DNA of 64,000 nucleotides from Heligmosomoides polygyrus polygyrus (GCA_947396885.1 OX377206.1:90331960-90395959), one strand, 5' to 3'; counted from the stretch's first letter, positions 20,461 to 31,150 are shown. Program-made: numbers and translations. Notes: generated from the letters alone by a model not told the origin.

Positions 20461-21029
20461 AAAATGAAGAGACTATTTCGACCTGAAATGTTCGACCGGT
20501 GAGATGTTGAGCAGAATCAGATATAATGCAGAACGAATGATCTGAAAATAGCGTCATGTTGACAGACAAGCCTTGCAACACTAAGATACAACAAATAACA
20601 CAATGAACACAACTGCAATAAAAACTACAAACTCAGTCAATGATATAGTTCCTATTCAAACCTGTTATTCTACTCCGTCGCACGGGCAGCCTTCATTCAT
20701 TTTACCAGGCAGAACGACAGACTTTGCGGTACCAAAGGATGGCTCACGATAATGCTTTGGGTATATCCAAGTGCTGCCGCCAATTTACGAGTGTTTGAAT
20801 TGGACTTACCAGGATACTATCTCAACGGTAGGATATCAGATTCGTGATCAGCACCCCAAATAACCCCCTAAACAAAGTTTCAGGGAAATCGCTGACCCTG
20901 CCTGGACCACCCCTTGTTAACGGTATGGGTGGTATGTTATATGCAAACATGCTCTATAACACACTGTAGTACCCCTAGGTGGATTATCCATATGATAAAC
21001 ATGGATTTTACAAAAGTGCAAAACACGCG
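20461..21029. other. Unassigned intergenic DNA
   Basis: No supported feature. Confidence 0.4.
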
Positions 21030-21103
21030 CAGTCTGTGGGATCCAAACCATCGACCTTTCGCTCACGAGCCTGAGCGCTTCCCTACGACGCCACCTGTGC
21101 ACT
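21030..21103 (-). repeat. tRNA-like segment (possible SINE head)
   Basis: On the minus strand, GGTGGCGTCGTAGGGAAGCG resembles an A box region, CGCTCA/TGAGCG forms an anticodon-like stem, and GGTTTGGATCC resembles a B box. No matching acceptor stem was found, so it is unlikely to be a functional tRNA. Confidence 0.4.
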
Positions 21104-21603
21104 GAGCTGAGTCGCGATACGAACCCTCATCCCGCGCGCGCCCGTCAGCTGTGGAGCACGTGAATCAACAGGGCGCCATCAGGCCACTTCCGTCGCCCCT
21201 AACTCTGCGCAGAGTTGTATTGGGGTCGAGATACCTGCAGTTTGTTACTTCCCAGGCAGAGGCGGTTCTGCCCATATACAACACTTGCGCCGTTCCGGCC
21301 TACCGTTGAGATAGTATCCTGGTTAGCCTTCAGGGATTCTAGCAGGTTGTTGTTTTCCACGCCCAGAGCGTCGTCGATCATGGGAACGGATATTTTAAGC
21401 CTCAAAGCGCTGAAAGCAACGGGCTTATGTGGAATAAAGACATAGTACGTAACACACTCCTTGAATTCAGCGCTGGTATTAGTGTCAGTAGACGTCATGG
21501 TACAGACTTTCAGAAATTCATAGTAGGCGATGGGTCATAAAAAGATGCAGCTTACTGAAGCCATCGCTTCTGTAACCGTGGTCGGAAGCCTTTATAATAC
21601 ATA

Positions 21604-21670
21604 TATACGGTCGCGCCCACTTGATTGATTCTGTCGGTCCTACGTGCATTGTTCACGGAGTGCGCCATGG
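21604..21670 (+). repeat. Dispersed motif, copy 3 of 3
   Basis: GGTCGCGCCCACTTGATTGAT, then GTCGGTCCTACGTGCATTGT and CACGGAGTGCGCC match the two copies at 16344 and 16500. Confidence 0.6.
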
Positions 21671-22173
21671 CGGCAGTTACTATAGCATGCTCTTCTACGC
21701 AACAAATAAACTCGCGAAAAACAAGTAAGTAAGCGCAACGTCCAGAAGTTCAGGATGCCGCGCCCTAAAGCGATTCCCGTCCAGCGCGACGAGTGGCGAG
21801 CGGAAAACGGCGCTTTCCGGCGCACTTTTGCGCCGCTTACGCTTGTTGGATGGAGAGCCATGTTCGGTACAGTAGTGTGCTCAAGAAGGCTTCGAGAATG
21901 TGCTGTAACCTCACCCCGTATATACCATCTAGTGCGATTTCAATGGGCAACATTATTTTCGTCCAACTTAGTACCAATCACAGTCTCTTGCCAGGGAATG
22001 CCTTCTCATGGAACGCAGGGCAGAGACCTACGCCATGTAGAAGAGCTTGTAATGCTGATTACAAATATGTGGACCGAATTTGCTAAATTAAATGAATCTA
22101 CGAAGCGAATTTTAGCCGGTCAAAGTTCGTGTTGTTCACTTCATATCACATGTACTCAACCTTACTAGCAGTT

Positions 22174-22240
22174 TGGGGGCGGTGGAGGGTAGTGCACTCG
22201 CTCCGCAGTAACAACACGGTTGTGGGTTCAATTTCTGGAA
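22174..22240 (+). repeat. tRNA-like segment (possible SINE head)
   Basis: GGTGGAGGGTAGTGCACTCG followed about 35 bp later by GGGTTCAATTTC resembles A and B boxes of an RNA polymerase III promoter. No acceptor stem was found. Confidence 0.35.
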
Positions 22241-22635
22241 ATGTTGCACTTCTTGTTTTTTTTTGCGATCCATCGTCTGTCGGACCTTTTATCTTCATGT
22301 ATAACACATTTTTTGAGCAAATGCTTGGTAGCAACTCTCATTTAAGTTTTTGAGCTGTTTGAATGCAGAAAGGTCTCAAATTTTGAATTCATTGTAAAGT
22401 GAATCTAAAATGGATACCAGTGATCAGCATCCCTAAGAACCCCGAGGCTATGAGCACGCGATATGAACTTGACGATTCGAACTTTGACCAGCCAGAACTC
22501 GCTTAGGCGGTCCATGTAGCAAATATTAATAATATTTGTAATCAGCGTTTTAATGTCTTTCGTTTGGCGTAGGATTCTATCCAAAGTTCTATGGGAAGCT
22601 GGAGGAATTCCCTGGTTAGTGGAAAGATAGAAATT

Positions 22636-22815
22636 TATGAGAACTAACATACCTCACTGGATACCAGGACATGGGTCTAACGCCGCAGAGCACTGGGCGA
22701 GGAAGGAGCAGGAAAACGCACGGATTCCGCTCTCACTATGCGATAGTGAGCACGATATACTTCATAAGCTGTCACCACTTAGAGTAATATGTGTTCTGTT
22801 CATTGGTTTTACTTG
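22636..22815 (+). pseudogene. Possible RNase H fragment of a LINE
   Basis: The plus strand reads IPHWIPGHGSNAAEHWARKE, then SEHDILHKLSPLRVI. The motif WIPGH followed by N.AEHWAR resembles the last catalytic block of retroelement RNase H domains (WVPGH.G..GNE.AD.LA). It is short, with no neighbouring domains recognised, so the call is tentative. Confidence 0.35.
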
Positions 22816-23699
22816 AGAGGTACGAAAAAATGTTTTATAAATTATACAAGACGTTGAGCGGCCTACAGGGTGCGCAATGACGCACTAAACGTAAACGTTA
22901 GAAATAACAAAACATTATAAAATTTAACACGTTTATACACAAAATGTCAACAACGATCTAGCGAACAGAACAGCATCACTTGTATTTTATGTGGGCTTCT
23001 TTGCTGCGAATGCAGGGGCGAAGACGCCGAAGAAAGGCATCGACGGTGCACCGCAAGTACATAGTCCACGTCGATTTCGTCCCATGCTTTCACCTGTACG
23101 CGATTTATTCTCCGATGTACCCGTTCCCTATATGGTGAGAAACAGATCGTGAGAGTCTCAATACGAAGTGCTTAATCTGCAGAAACATCTGGTCGACCTG
23201 TCGATATTGTTTACTGTCCACAGTAACACTCCTCCTATTCCTGTAGTCATTCTCCCTACCCAACCCACCCCCACTTTACTCGTGTGCCGGAAAGAAACAG
23301 AATGTGTGCCAGCGCTGGAAATTAGAAAACTATGAACAAAAATGTAAAAATGGGTGGTGGAACTTCAATGAATTAATTGTGAAATTTGGAGCTGACATCT
23401 ATTGACTTTCTATTTTGATTTGGAGCACTTACTTGGTATTGCTCAGGGAAAGTTTCACATTGCAATCCGTGCTTTCTTTTCTTCTTCAGTTTGATTATAA
23501 AATTGCCATTATTGGTATGCTTTTCTAGCAACTATCATAATGCATTGGTATATTGTTCAATTCGTTGCTTAGCATGTTTTTGTTCTTTTCTTTGTGGGTA
23601 TTTGTGTTCCGTTATTGTTTACACATGTACATGACTTTTGCCTTAGGCAGCGTAATAAACGTATGCTTATGCCTAATTGTTTTTAGTACTCAGCGAACT
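22816..23699. other. Unassigned AT-rich DNA
   Basis: No supported feature. Confidence 0.4.
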
Positions 23700-23998
23700 G
23701 GGCGCGTGGAGCGCAGTCGGAGGAGGCGCCGGCTGTCGCCTGCACCCGATACCAGGTTCCTGGTTCGGATTTCCCGCCCAGGCCAACCAAGCCTTCCATC
23801 CCTCCGGGGTCGGTGAATTGGTACCAGACTTGTCTGGGAAGGATAAAGCGCTGACTTGTTCATCGGCTGGCCACCGCAAGTCACTGTATGGCTAAATACG
23901 CATTCAACTCGTCTCCACGACATCCCGTAGAAGTAGAATGCGTGGCGCATCTCAAAGAGGATTGAATAACGCCGTCCTTTATCATTTATCCTTTATTG
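23700..23998 (+). repeat. tRNA-derived SINE, full-length reference copy
   Basis: The head has an A box (GAGCGCAGTCGG; TAGCGCAGTCGG in other copies) and a B box (GGTTCGGATTTC). The body carries CCAGG-TT-CCTGG and CCAGAC-TT-GTCTGG inverted repeats. The 3' end has GAATGCGTGGCGCAT, a degenerate second hairpin, and an AACGCCGTCCTTTATC tail with reiterated TCCTTTA. Length is about 290 bp. This structure fits an RNA polymerase III-transcribed SINE moved by LINE enzymes. Confidence 0.92.
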
Positions 23999-24049
23999 AG
24001 CGAACTATCATGTGGTTGAATAAATAAATCTGTGGTAGAATACGGGAGA

Positions 24050-24830
24050 GCGTCCATTGAATCCTGCTCATAAACAACATAAACAAACAACAGACAGATA
24101 TTGTCTAGTAGCTCTACTCGCCAAACGTCCCGCTAATTGCATCAGAGGAAGCAATAGCTCCAGTGTTTATTCGGCTGAGAGGGAGAATGAGATCTATCTC
24201 GACATCGACACTGATGAAGAAAAGCAAAGATGCCGATATCGAATGGAAATTTTTCTGAATGAGTGATTGGATTGGTTTCCTTTACAAACTGTGCGCCAAC
24301 TGTCGTATACTCCTCAGCTCTTCAATTATCGAGGAGACGATGCGTTGGCAAGTACATTGGCAGCAGTCGACGATAAAGGAAGGCGTCGATTTGGAGGTCG
24401 TTCAGCAGTGAGTAGACATTCCGAGAGTCTGATGCCGCCGATCCCCCTCCCGTTTGTCGTCTCACCTCCGTCCTCCACCACCCGGTGTGTGTGTCTCAAT
24501 GCTGTTTTAACGTGAGTGATGGCGATGCCCTCTGATTTGCGCAATTAATTCCGCTCGCACAGACAGCTGGTCCAATGATAAGTCGGACATTATTGCGCTT
24601 TTGCCTCGACGACGGAGATTCACTGCTGGCACGTTCATTCATGCACTGCTGCTGCTGCTGCTGCTGGATACGATCCGAGAAAACAGCCGCGAAAAGAAAA
24701 CAATGACCTCTTTACACAGGCCGGCCGACAACATTCCGCCCGAAAATTACACGAAACAAGTGGTGTTTTCCATTTTCAACCATTTTTGCCCGCGCTTGTT
24801 TCTTGACGAACAATAGTTATGAACCTGAAG
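24050..24830. promoter_or_regulatory. Single-copy GC-richer island (candidate regulatory DNA)
   Basis: This is non-repetitive, CpG-containing sequence between repeat-rich stretches. It includes a CTG run at 24647-24665. No frame looks like a conserved exon. A regulatory role is inferred only from composition and context. Confidence 0.25.
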
Positions 24831-24920
24831 CATACTGTAGCAAATCTCCAACAAGCCCTGGACTGGGTACTGGATTAGGAGCTGCGCTCTAGAAATCTTC
24901 AAGTGATATATACCAATTTC

Positions 24921-25100
24921 ACGTCGAATTGGACATTTTCAAATCAATTTGTGCACTTTTCAACTCAACTTGGACACTTTTAAGACCAAATTGGGCGCCT
25001 TTCACGTTTAAATTGGACACTCTCCTAAACAAGCCTAACGCTTTTGAAATCAAACTGAACACCTTCCAAATCCAAACGATCTTCTGCCACATTAAATTAC
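24921..25100. repeat. Degenerate 21-bp tandem repeat
   Basis: The unit AATTGGACACTTTTNAANNC recurs at about 21-bp spacing with heavy divergence. In minus-strand translation it gives a seven-residue rhythm (AQFGLKS, VQVELKS, AQIDLKM), a simple consequence of the 21-bp period. A similar array in opposite orientation lies at 30603. Confidence 0.7.
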
Positions 25101-25244
25101 ACACTTTTCAAAAGACTTGAAATAATTTTTGTTCAAGGTTTATGTAGTTTTTCTTTTTTTTAGTTTTTTTGTTCTGTTTAGTATGACTTTCTTTGAAATT
25201 TTCATTCACCTTCCTATGATGTGAACTCATTGTTTGAACTTTTA

Positions 25245-25475
25245 TAAGATTCTCTTTTTCATGAAAAAAAGTGGTTTGAAGCTTGCTTTGAAGAGCAGAA
25301 AGGCGGTCATCTTTAGTGCCAAAGGAATATACTGCGCCATGTACTCTTCCAAGACGTTGCGATTTTTATTCGATTGATAGCAAAATTTTTGTTTGCATAG
25401 ACCTTTACACGGGACTCGAACCATGAATCGATACCGGGTGCAGTCGACGCTTAGTACATTCTCCGATTGCCTACG
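25245..25475 (-). repeat. Second SINE family with tRNA-like head
   Basis: On the minus strand, TAGCGTAGGCAATCGG (A-box region) and GGTTCGAGTCC (good B box) are followed by the body shared with 20105-20240. The head differs from that of the main SINE family, so this is a separate SINE family. Confidence 0.6.
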
Positions 25476-26930
25476 CTACAACACCTTATTATTTGTCACA
25501 TCGATAGAAGCTTAGGCATTGAGAAACATTTTTTTATGCAACAGCTGTATAAATAACACTCGTGGAGAAAGTAACCTCTAACATTCAATCAGCGTGAAGC
25601 GTTAGGTTGTTGTAAAATTGTCTTTCCAAAAATATAAGACGTGATTTAAAATGTCATATAATAGCTCATAAATTTATGCATCGCAGTGTGCTCTTTTCGA
25701 ATCGGCCCAGTTTCTTTAAAAATTTTGCAGGGCAGATATTTCTCTACAATATAAAGGAGACAAGAAGAGTTAGAAGCTTCGAGGAAGGATGGTTTATGAT
25801 GTTCCATTTCAGGAAACTGCTGCTGTCACAGGTTGGAATCAAGAGCTGAGGAAGGCGTTAGGAGGAGGACAGGAAAGATCCTGAACTCCTAATGAGGCAC
25901 ATCTCTGTTGAACAAATTCTGAGGAAAAGGTCTACGGGTATTCTGAAATTGCGCAGGTTCTCCTCTATTCATTCATCAATTCTAGTTAAGCTAACAGGTT
26001 GTTGTAATTTTTCATTCATAAATCTGAATAGCTTGACAATGTTGCAGAAGATCTACATAGTAGACCACGATCTGGCAAGACTGCCAAGCGGGTAATGTTG
26101 AGCCATTCTAGGGATAAGATGTGGTCCAGAATTTGCTGTCTGTCTTCGACACTTGTCTGTTTTTACACCTCTTCACGACCTGTCCAAGTAACAAAACAAG
26201 AAGAATGCTGGATAAAAAAAGCACCAGAAGCACCAGCATCAGCGAAACACTACGAACAGGACGATATGGTCTCCGGGGTGAGGTCAGACAGGTGACATTG
26301 CTTTCCTGAGAGCTTGCGCCAGGTGTAAGGAAGTCCCTCAGAATTGTGCCGTCCACAAGTGTTCGTTCGTGCTCAAATGTCGTCCGCGAATTATACGAAC
26401 AGTTGTGTGGCAGCCTGCTAGTCTGTTATTTTTGCCCCATCAAAATAACCGCGAACTACACTTCGTTGTTTTATTCCTTCCACTACACATCTTCGACCTG
26501 CCAATGATCATAATGTCAGAACTGGATGCTTTTTTAGCGCTTACATCGTGAAATTAGCAAATACGCTTAAAACCCTCGATGTCTTCTATAGCCTTTTAGA
26601 GTTGCCCCTGTGAAGAACAGATGATGATCGAGACGTCATCAATCGTGCTCGACATGGACACGAATGTTATCACGTTACCGATGAGGTGGTGCTGTGCGAC
26701 AGGCTGCCTCCACTGGCAAGTTCCACCGTAATTGCACAGTAATCGCGTTCTGAATCTGGTAGTGTGACGAGTTGGAGATAGATCACTTCCTAGACACTTC
26801 TATGATCAGATAGGATGTGAAGCACTTTTAGACCTTTATTCGGATCCCCTTCAACATCGAGGTCTCAAAGAAAGAGTCATGCATGCAAATCTCGCGAACA
26901 ATTGGAGAAGTTAAAGAAAACGTGTTTGAC
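25476..26930. other. Unassigned intergenic DNA
   Basis: No supported gene. Short frames here show no family resemblance. Confidence 0.4.
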
Positions 26931-27300
26931 TATGTATATACGTGTATATAGCTTCGTCGACGTTCGCGCAAGTGAGAAGAGGCCCCCCTTCGCCGACTTT
27001 CAAAGATCAGAGACGCTGTCGTATGAGCCAAGTCATCGAAAATTAGGTGGTCCGGCTCGTAATACGCTTCGCAGACTCCCGCTAGATGACAGCCATCATC
27101 ACAGACACGGAGAGCGTTCGTTCAGTGTTTTTACGAAGAAATCCGACAAACGCGCTGGTGGGTGTCTTGGCGTTTTCGTAACATCCCGCGGAATACAGTC
27201 GGTGAAGCGAGGAAGATCCATTGGAGCACTCTGGCACGAGACAGGGGCGAATGAAGACGCTGTTGGACCCGCCCGAGCAGCTTGGTGATCAACAGGTGAT
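26931..27300. promoter_or_regulatory. Single-copy island (candidate regulatory DNA)
   Basis: CpG-rich non-repetitive sequence between AT-rich flanks. A 128-codon open frame at 26902-27288 has no recognised domain and is probably chance. Confidence 0.25.
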
Positions 27301-27570
27301 ACGTGTATAAAATTTTGTTTAAAGTGGTGTTTCATAGAAGAGTGTTTTTTCTTTTTCATCCGTCATTTTCGCGTTTCCTGATAAGCGTGGCAAAGTGCTC
27401 CTGAAAGCACACTACCAAATTGTGTTGTTCTGACTTTGAAATATTCTGGTTAAAAGGGAATCCAAAGACTCATTAGTACTCTTCAATCAAAAGTTGATTA
27501 TTGGCAGAAGTGGAGAGAGGTCAGTATGAGGAAACCGCAACAAAATCCTTGTTCTTCCTGCATTCACTTG

Positions 27571-27690
27571 AGTAGAGGAATAATCGGAATATGTCCTTTG
27601 GAGATCGCCTAATTCGTTCCTATTTAGGGAGTGAAAGAAAGAAGTGAGAACTGCGAGAGCAGTTCTACAGTTAAGTAGGCATCATCTAGA
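27571..27690. repeat. Left arm of a 0.8-kb inverted repeat
   Basis: The first 44 bp (AGTAGAGGAATAATCGGAAT onward) are the near-exact complement of 28337-28380. Weaker similarity continues to CAGTTAAGTAGGCATC. The two arms enclose two SINE copies. Confidence 0.8.
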
Positions 27691-27698
27691 CGGATTGT

Positions 27699-27791
27699 GG
27701 GCGCGTGTAGCGCAGTCGGAGGAGGCGCCGACCGTCGCGTGCACCCGATACCAGGTTCCTGGTTCGGATTTTCCGCCCAAGCCAACCACTT
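27699..27791 (+). repeat. SINE copy truncated at its 3' side
   Basis: It has an intact head (TAGCGCAGTCGGAGGAGG, B box GGTTCGGATTTTC), but the copy stops after GCCCAAGCCAACCA. Body and tail are absent and the following 170 bp are unrelated. 3' truncation is unusual for a target-primed SINE. Confidence 0.85.
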
Positions 27792-27966
27792 TTGGCTTAA
27801 AGAAACTGACTCGATCTAAACCTAATGCATTCTTATCGAATATCAGCGTGCCTTCATTACGAAAACTATGCTTGTGAAACAACATGATGTCAAATTGGCC
27901 TCCGGTGATTTCAAGCACCATAAAAAATCAGATTTTTACGATATTCAGTCGCTTAGTGCAGTCTAA

Positions 27967-28255
27967 TGGGCGCGTGTAGCGCAGTCGGAGGAGGCGCGAC
28001 TGTCACGTGCACCCGATACCAGGTTCCTTGTTCGGATTTCCCGCCCAGGCCAGCCAAGCCTTCCATCCCTCCGGGGTCGATGAGTTGGTACCAGACTTGT
28101 CTGGGAAGGATAGAGCGCTGACTTGTTCTTCGGCTGGCCACCGCAAGTCATTGAATGGTCAAATACGCATTCAAATCGCCTCCACGATATCCCGTAGAAG
28201 TAGAATGCGTGGTGCATCCCAAAGGGATTGAATAACGCCGTCCTTTGTCCTTTTT
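27967..28255 (+). repeat. tRNA-derived SINE, full length
   Basis: Complete from TAGCGCAGTCGGAGGAGG to the AACGCCGTCCTTTGTCC tail. The terminal hairpin ATCCC-AAA-GGGAT is intact. It lies inside a larger inverted repeat. Confidence 0.92.
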
Positions 28256-28395
28256 GTCCATCTAGGCGGCATCTACTTAACTGTACAATCCCCATGCAGT
28301 TTCTACTCCGTTCCCTCACTAACCAAATACAGGATGGAATTAGGCGATCACCAAAGGACATATTCCGATTATTCCTCTACTTATAGGAATCCAAA
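28256..28395. repeat. Right arm of a 0.8-kb inverted repeat
   Basis: Complement of 27571-27690. The arm begins directly after the SINE tail at 28255. Confidence 0.8.
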
Positions 28396-28599
28396 GAGTT
28401 TTTATCCATAAATTCTAAACGGTTGAACCATTTCCTTTAGAATGTTTAGTGTATGAATCTCCACGGGTTCAGTCAAGGCAATTAAACGGTTGAAAAACTC
28501 TTTTGCTTGGCCATTGTTCTCTATGCCATAGTGGTGACAACTTGAGCCCAGTGGGTATAACACCCGAAACCGTTGCTCCCTATGTTTCACAGCTACACA

Positions 28600-29390
28600 C
28601 AGAGCTTGATGAATTTCCAATTCGAAGAGCAATGAGCTTCGAGGCCTGTAATGTGCGTGCTCTCCCATGAAATATTGTCTTCGGGTGGCTGGCTGTTGAG
28701 AGTGGATTCTGAGTGAGCGGCGGCGGCGGCGGCGCCTCGCCTATCCCTCAACTCTGTCCACGTTAAACAAACTTTAAACTGAGCTCTGATCAATTGCCCG
28801 TTGTCTCGCTGCCGACGGCAATTAGCACCCCGACTTCTGTCAATCAGCAGCACCAGCGGCAGCAGCAGCGGCAATAGAATTCGCGCCGGCCAATCCACAC
28901 ACTACTATCTACTGTACCGCCATTCGGCAAGCAAGCTAACTGCCCTCTGGTCCTCCAGCTCTGCTCTCTTAGATGAAACGTCTTCAGTTGCTTCAGCCGT
29001 AAACTCCCCACCTTCCACAATATTTCCCAGCTTTCAGAAGCAGTGCCCTGGCCTCTTATAGCCATATAACGTCGTGTTTAGTGAAACTTCCCGAACCAAA
29101 GAAGCCTCATCCGCAGAGAGGTGTTTTTAAGGGCGTTTGTCCTACTGTAACGGTAGCGCCGGTGTGATGTATTATTCCGCCTATAAACGCCTGATAGACG
29201 AACGATGTCTGCCCATAAATCGATTGATTTGTGAAAGTATCGGAAGTGAGTGCAGTACAACATCAAGCAGCAGCAGCTGCTGCCAATTAGCCTATCTATT
29301 CCTGTCTCGACCGCTGCTTGAGATACGGTAATTACTTGGTGGAGGAAAAACCACGCTCAGCGGCTGCTCTGATAAGAAGTCGCACTTGTA
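28600..29390. promoter_or_regulatory. Single-copy GC-richer island (candidate regulatory DNA)
   Basis: It contains a (GGC)n patch near 28720, AGC-rich stretches, and ATAAATCGATTGATTTG near 29216, an AT-rich motif of the kind homeodomain proteins can bind. No exon was supported. The role is inferred. Confidence 0.28.
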
Positions 29391-29420
29391 TTTTCGTAGG
29401 CTAAGGCAATTAAACGGCTA

Positions 29421-29705
29421 TGGGACGAGAATGGCGCAGTCGGGAAGAGCTATAATCTCGCCTGGCACCGCGAATAGATCGGGGGTAGTGTTCGGCACTG
29501 GCGCCATCGCATTCTACCATCCTTCTGGTGTCGAAGAATTGCTGGCAGATTTTCCTGAAAATGGTAAAATACAGAAGAGTCCGCCGTCTGGAAACCACAA
29601 GCAAATCATTTTTAGGTCAAATGCGCATTCAAAATAAATAAATAAATAAATAAATAGTGCCTCCACGAGATCCCGGAGAAGTAGCATGCGTGGTGCATCT
29701 ACTAC
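29421..29705 (+). repeat. tRNA-derived SINE, diverged, with an AAAT microsatellite inside
   Basis: The head GAATGGCGCAGTCGGGAAGAG and the 3' block GCCTCCACGAGATCCCGGAG, GCATGCGTGGTGCATC are recognisable. An (AATA)n run at 29634-29656 sits between body and 3' block. Confidence 0.75.
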
Positions 29706-29768
29706 ATATAGCAACTCGGCACCAAACTTTATTCTTTTAAAATTTTCGGATCCATCCTAGTGGGGCAG

Positions 29769-30058
29769 GGGCGTGTGGAGCGCAGTCGGAGGAGACGCCG
29801 ACTGTCGCATGCACCCGATACCAGGTTTCTGGTTCGGATTCCCGCCTACGCCATCCAAGCCTTCCATCCCTCCGGGTCGGTGAATTGGTACCAGACTTCT
29901 CTGGAAAGGATAAAGCACTAACTTGTACTTAGGTTGGTCACCGCAAGTCATTGTAGGGCCAAATACGCATTCAACACGCCTCCACGACATCCCGTAGAAG
30001 TAGAATGCGTGGCGCATCCCAAAGAGGATTGAATAACGCCATCCTTTATCCTTTATTT
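29769..30058 (+). repeat. tRNA-derived SINE inserted in a MITE end
   Basis: Full-length copy. ATCCTAGTGGGG at 29754 and ATCCTAGTGAGG at 30062 flank it and look like its target duplication. They also form the end of the MITE that continues to 30246. Confidence 0.88.
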
Positions 30059-30060
30059 TT

Positions 30061-30246
30061 TATCCTAGTGAGGAGCACTTCACTCTGACTCTTTGACAAC
30101 GGTGGCAAAACTGAAAGCAGGCCAGTTTACAAAGGCATGACCGAGAACTGACCTATGCGAGAACGAGACAATTTTCTACCTTGAACATTCTACACTGTTT
30201 ACATTTCTTTCGCTTTTCTAGCGATACCCCCTCCGACTAAGATTCA
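30061..30246. mobile_element. MITE with ATCCTAGTCGGAGGGG-type ends
   Basis: The left end is ATCCTAGTGAGGAGC, the right end GCGATACCCCCTCCGACTAAGAT. The interior shares TTGACAAC, GGCAAAACTGAAA and TTTACATTTCTTTCGC with the copy at 40729. No coding capacity. Confidence 0.75.
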
Positions 30247-30344
30247 GATTTTTCCTTAGATCTAGCTCAGCAGTTATCACTATGCTTTCATATTTGTTCC
30301 AAGGAGTGTTTCTCAATGTTGCAGCGATATTTGACAGCGACACA

Positions 30345-30410
30345 GCAAGCTTTACATTGCTTCCACGATTTCCGGAAGAATAGAATGCGTGGCGCACACC
30401 AAACAGCGGC
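30345..30410 (+). repeat. SINE 3' fragment
   Basis: GCTTCCACGATTTCCGGAAG, AATAGAATGCGTGGCGCACACC match the SINE 3' block only. Confidence 0.6.
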
Positions 30411-30602
30411 CGATTGACGGTTTGCACTAAATCCTTCTCCGTTCTCCGTACATGCCATCTACTCTTATTGAAAAATTGCATTTGTATAGAGTAAACTTTG
30501 ACAGTTATATGAAAATTGTGTTTATCCAAACAGTGCTTAGACAATGTCTACCTAAACTTTAAATAAGCATCACTTGGTTTGCAAAATGTCAAGATATTTC
30601 TA

Positions 30603-30712
30603 GAAATGTCCACCTGCTGAATAAGAAGTGTCCAGTTTAACACGAGCAATGTTCAGCTTAAAATAAAAAACGTGGAGTTTAAAACAAAAAAGGCACATTT
30701 TAAAGTGAAAAC
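30603..30712. repeat. Degenerate 21-bp tandem repeat, inverse of the 24921 array
   Basis: GTGTCCAGTTTAACACG, ATGTTCAGCTTAAAATA, CGTGGAGTTTAAAACA and GCACATTTTAAAGTG follow at roughly 21-bp spacing. Confidence 0.6.
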
Positions 30713-30865
30713 CTTGCAAACCCTTTAGGGTGCTCGTGGTGAGTGGAATAAATAGAACTACTAGAACCGTTGCGCTCCCGAATAGGAAATGGTTAAACGC
30801 TGTCATCCTATAGTCTAGGAGGCAGGCGGTCATTGTATTCTTTTTGAATCTGGATGATAAAAAAT

Positions 30866-31150
30866 GGATAAAGGACGGCGTTACTCAATCCCTTTTAGGA
30901 TGCACCACGCATTCTACTTCTACGGGATGTCGTGGAGGCGAGTTGAATGCATATTTGGCCGTACATTGACTTGCGGTGGCCAGCCGATGAACAAGTCAGC
31001 GCTCTATCTTTCTCAGACAAGTCTGATACCAATTTACCGACCCCGGAGGATGGAAGGCTTGGTTGGCCAGGGCGGAAAGTCCGAACCAGGAACCTGGTAT
31101 CGGTTGCACGCGACAGCCGGCGCCTCCTCCGACTGCGCTACACGCGCCCA
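30866..31150 (-). repeat. tRNA-derived SINE, full length
   Basis: Minus-strand copy running from the GGATAAAGGACGGCG tail to the TACACGCGCCC head. The terminal hairpin is damaged (TCCCTTTTAGGA). Confidence 0.9.

Noticed and set aside
21030..21103. Possible tRNA gene on the minus strand
   Set aside because: No matching acceptor stem and a six-base anticodon-type loop; better read as a SINE-type head.
23690..23950. Recurrent similar open frames of 60-130 codons at about 20 places
   Set aside because: They are all translations of the same SINE sequence on either strand, broken differently in each copy; there is no start context or codon bias, and the family has an RNA polymerase III promoter structure.
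27682..27921. 79-codon minus-strand frame resembling a retroelement protein
   Set aside because: It partly overlaps the truncated SINE, and I could not match the rest to any reverse transcriptase or endonuclease block.
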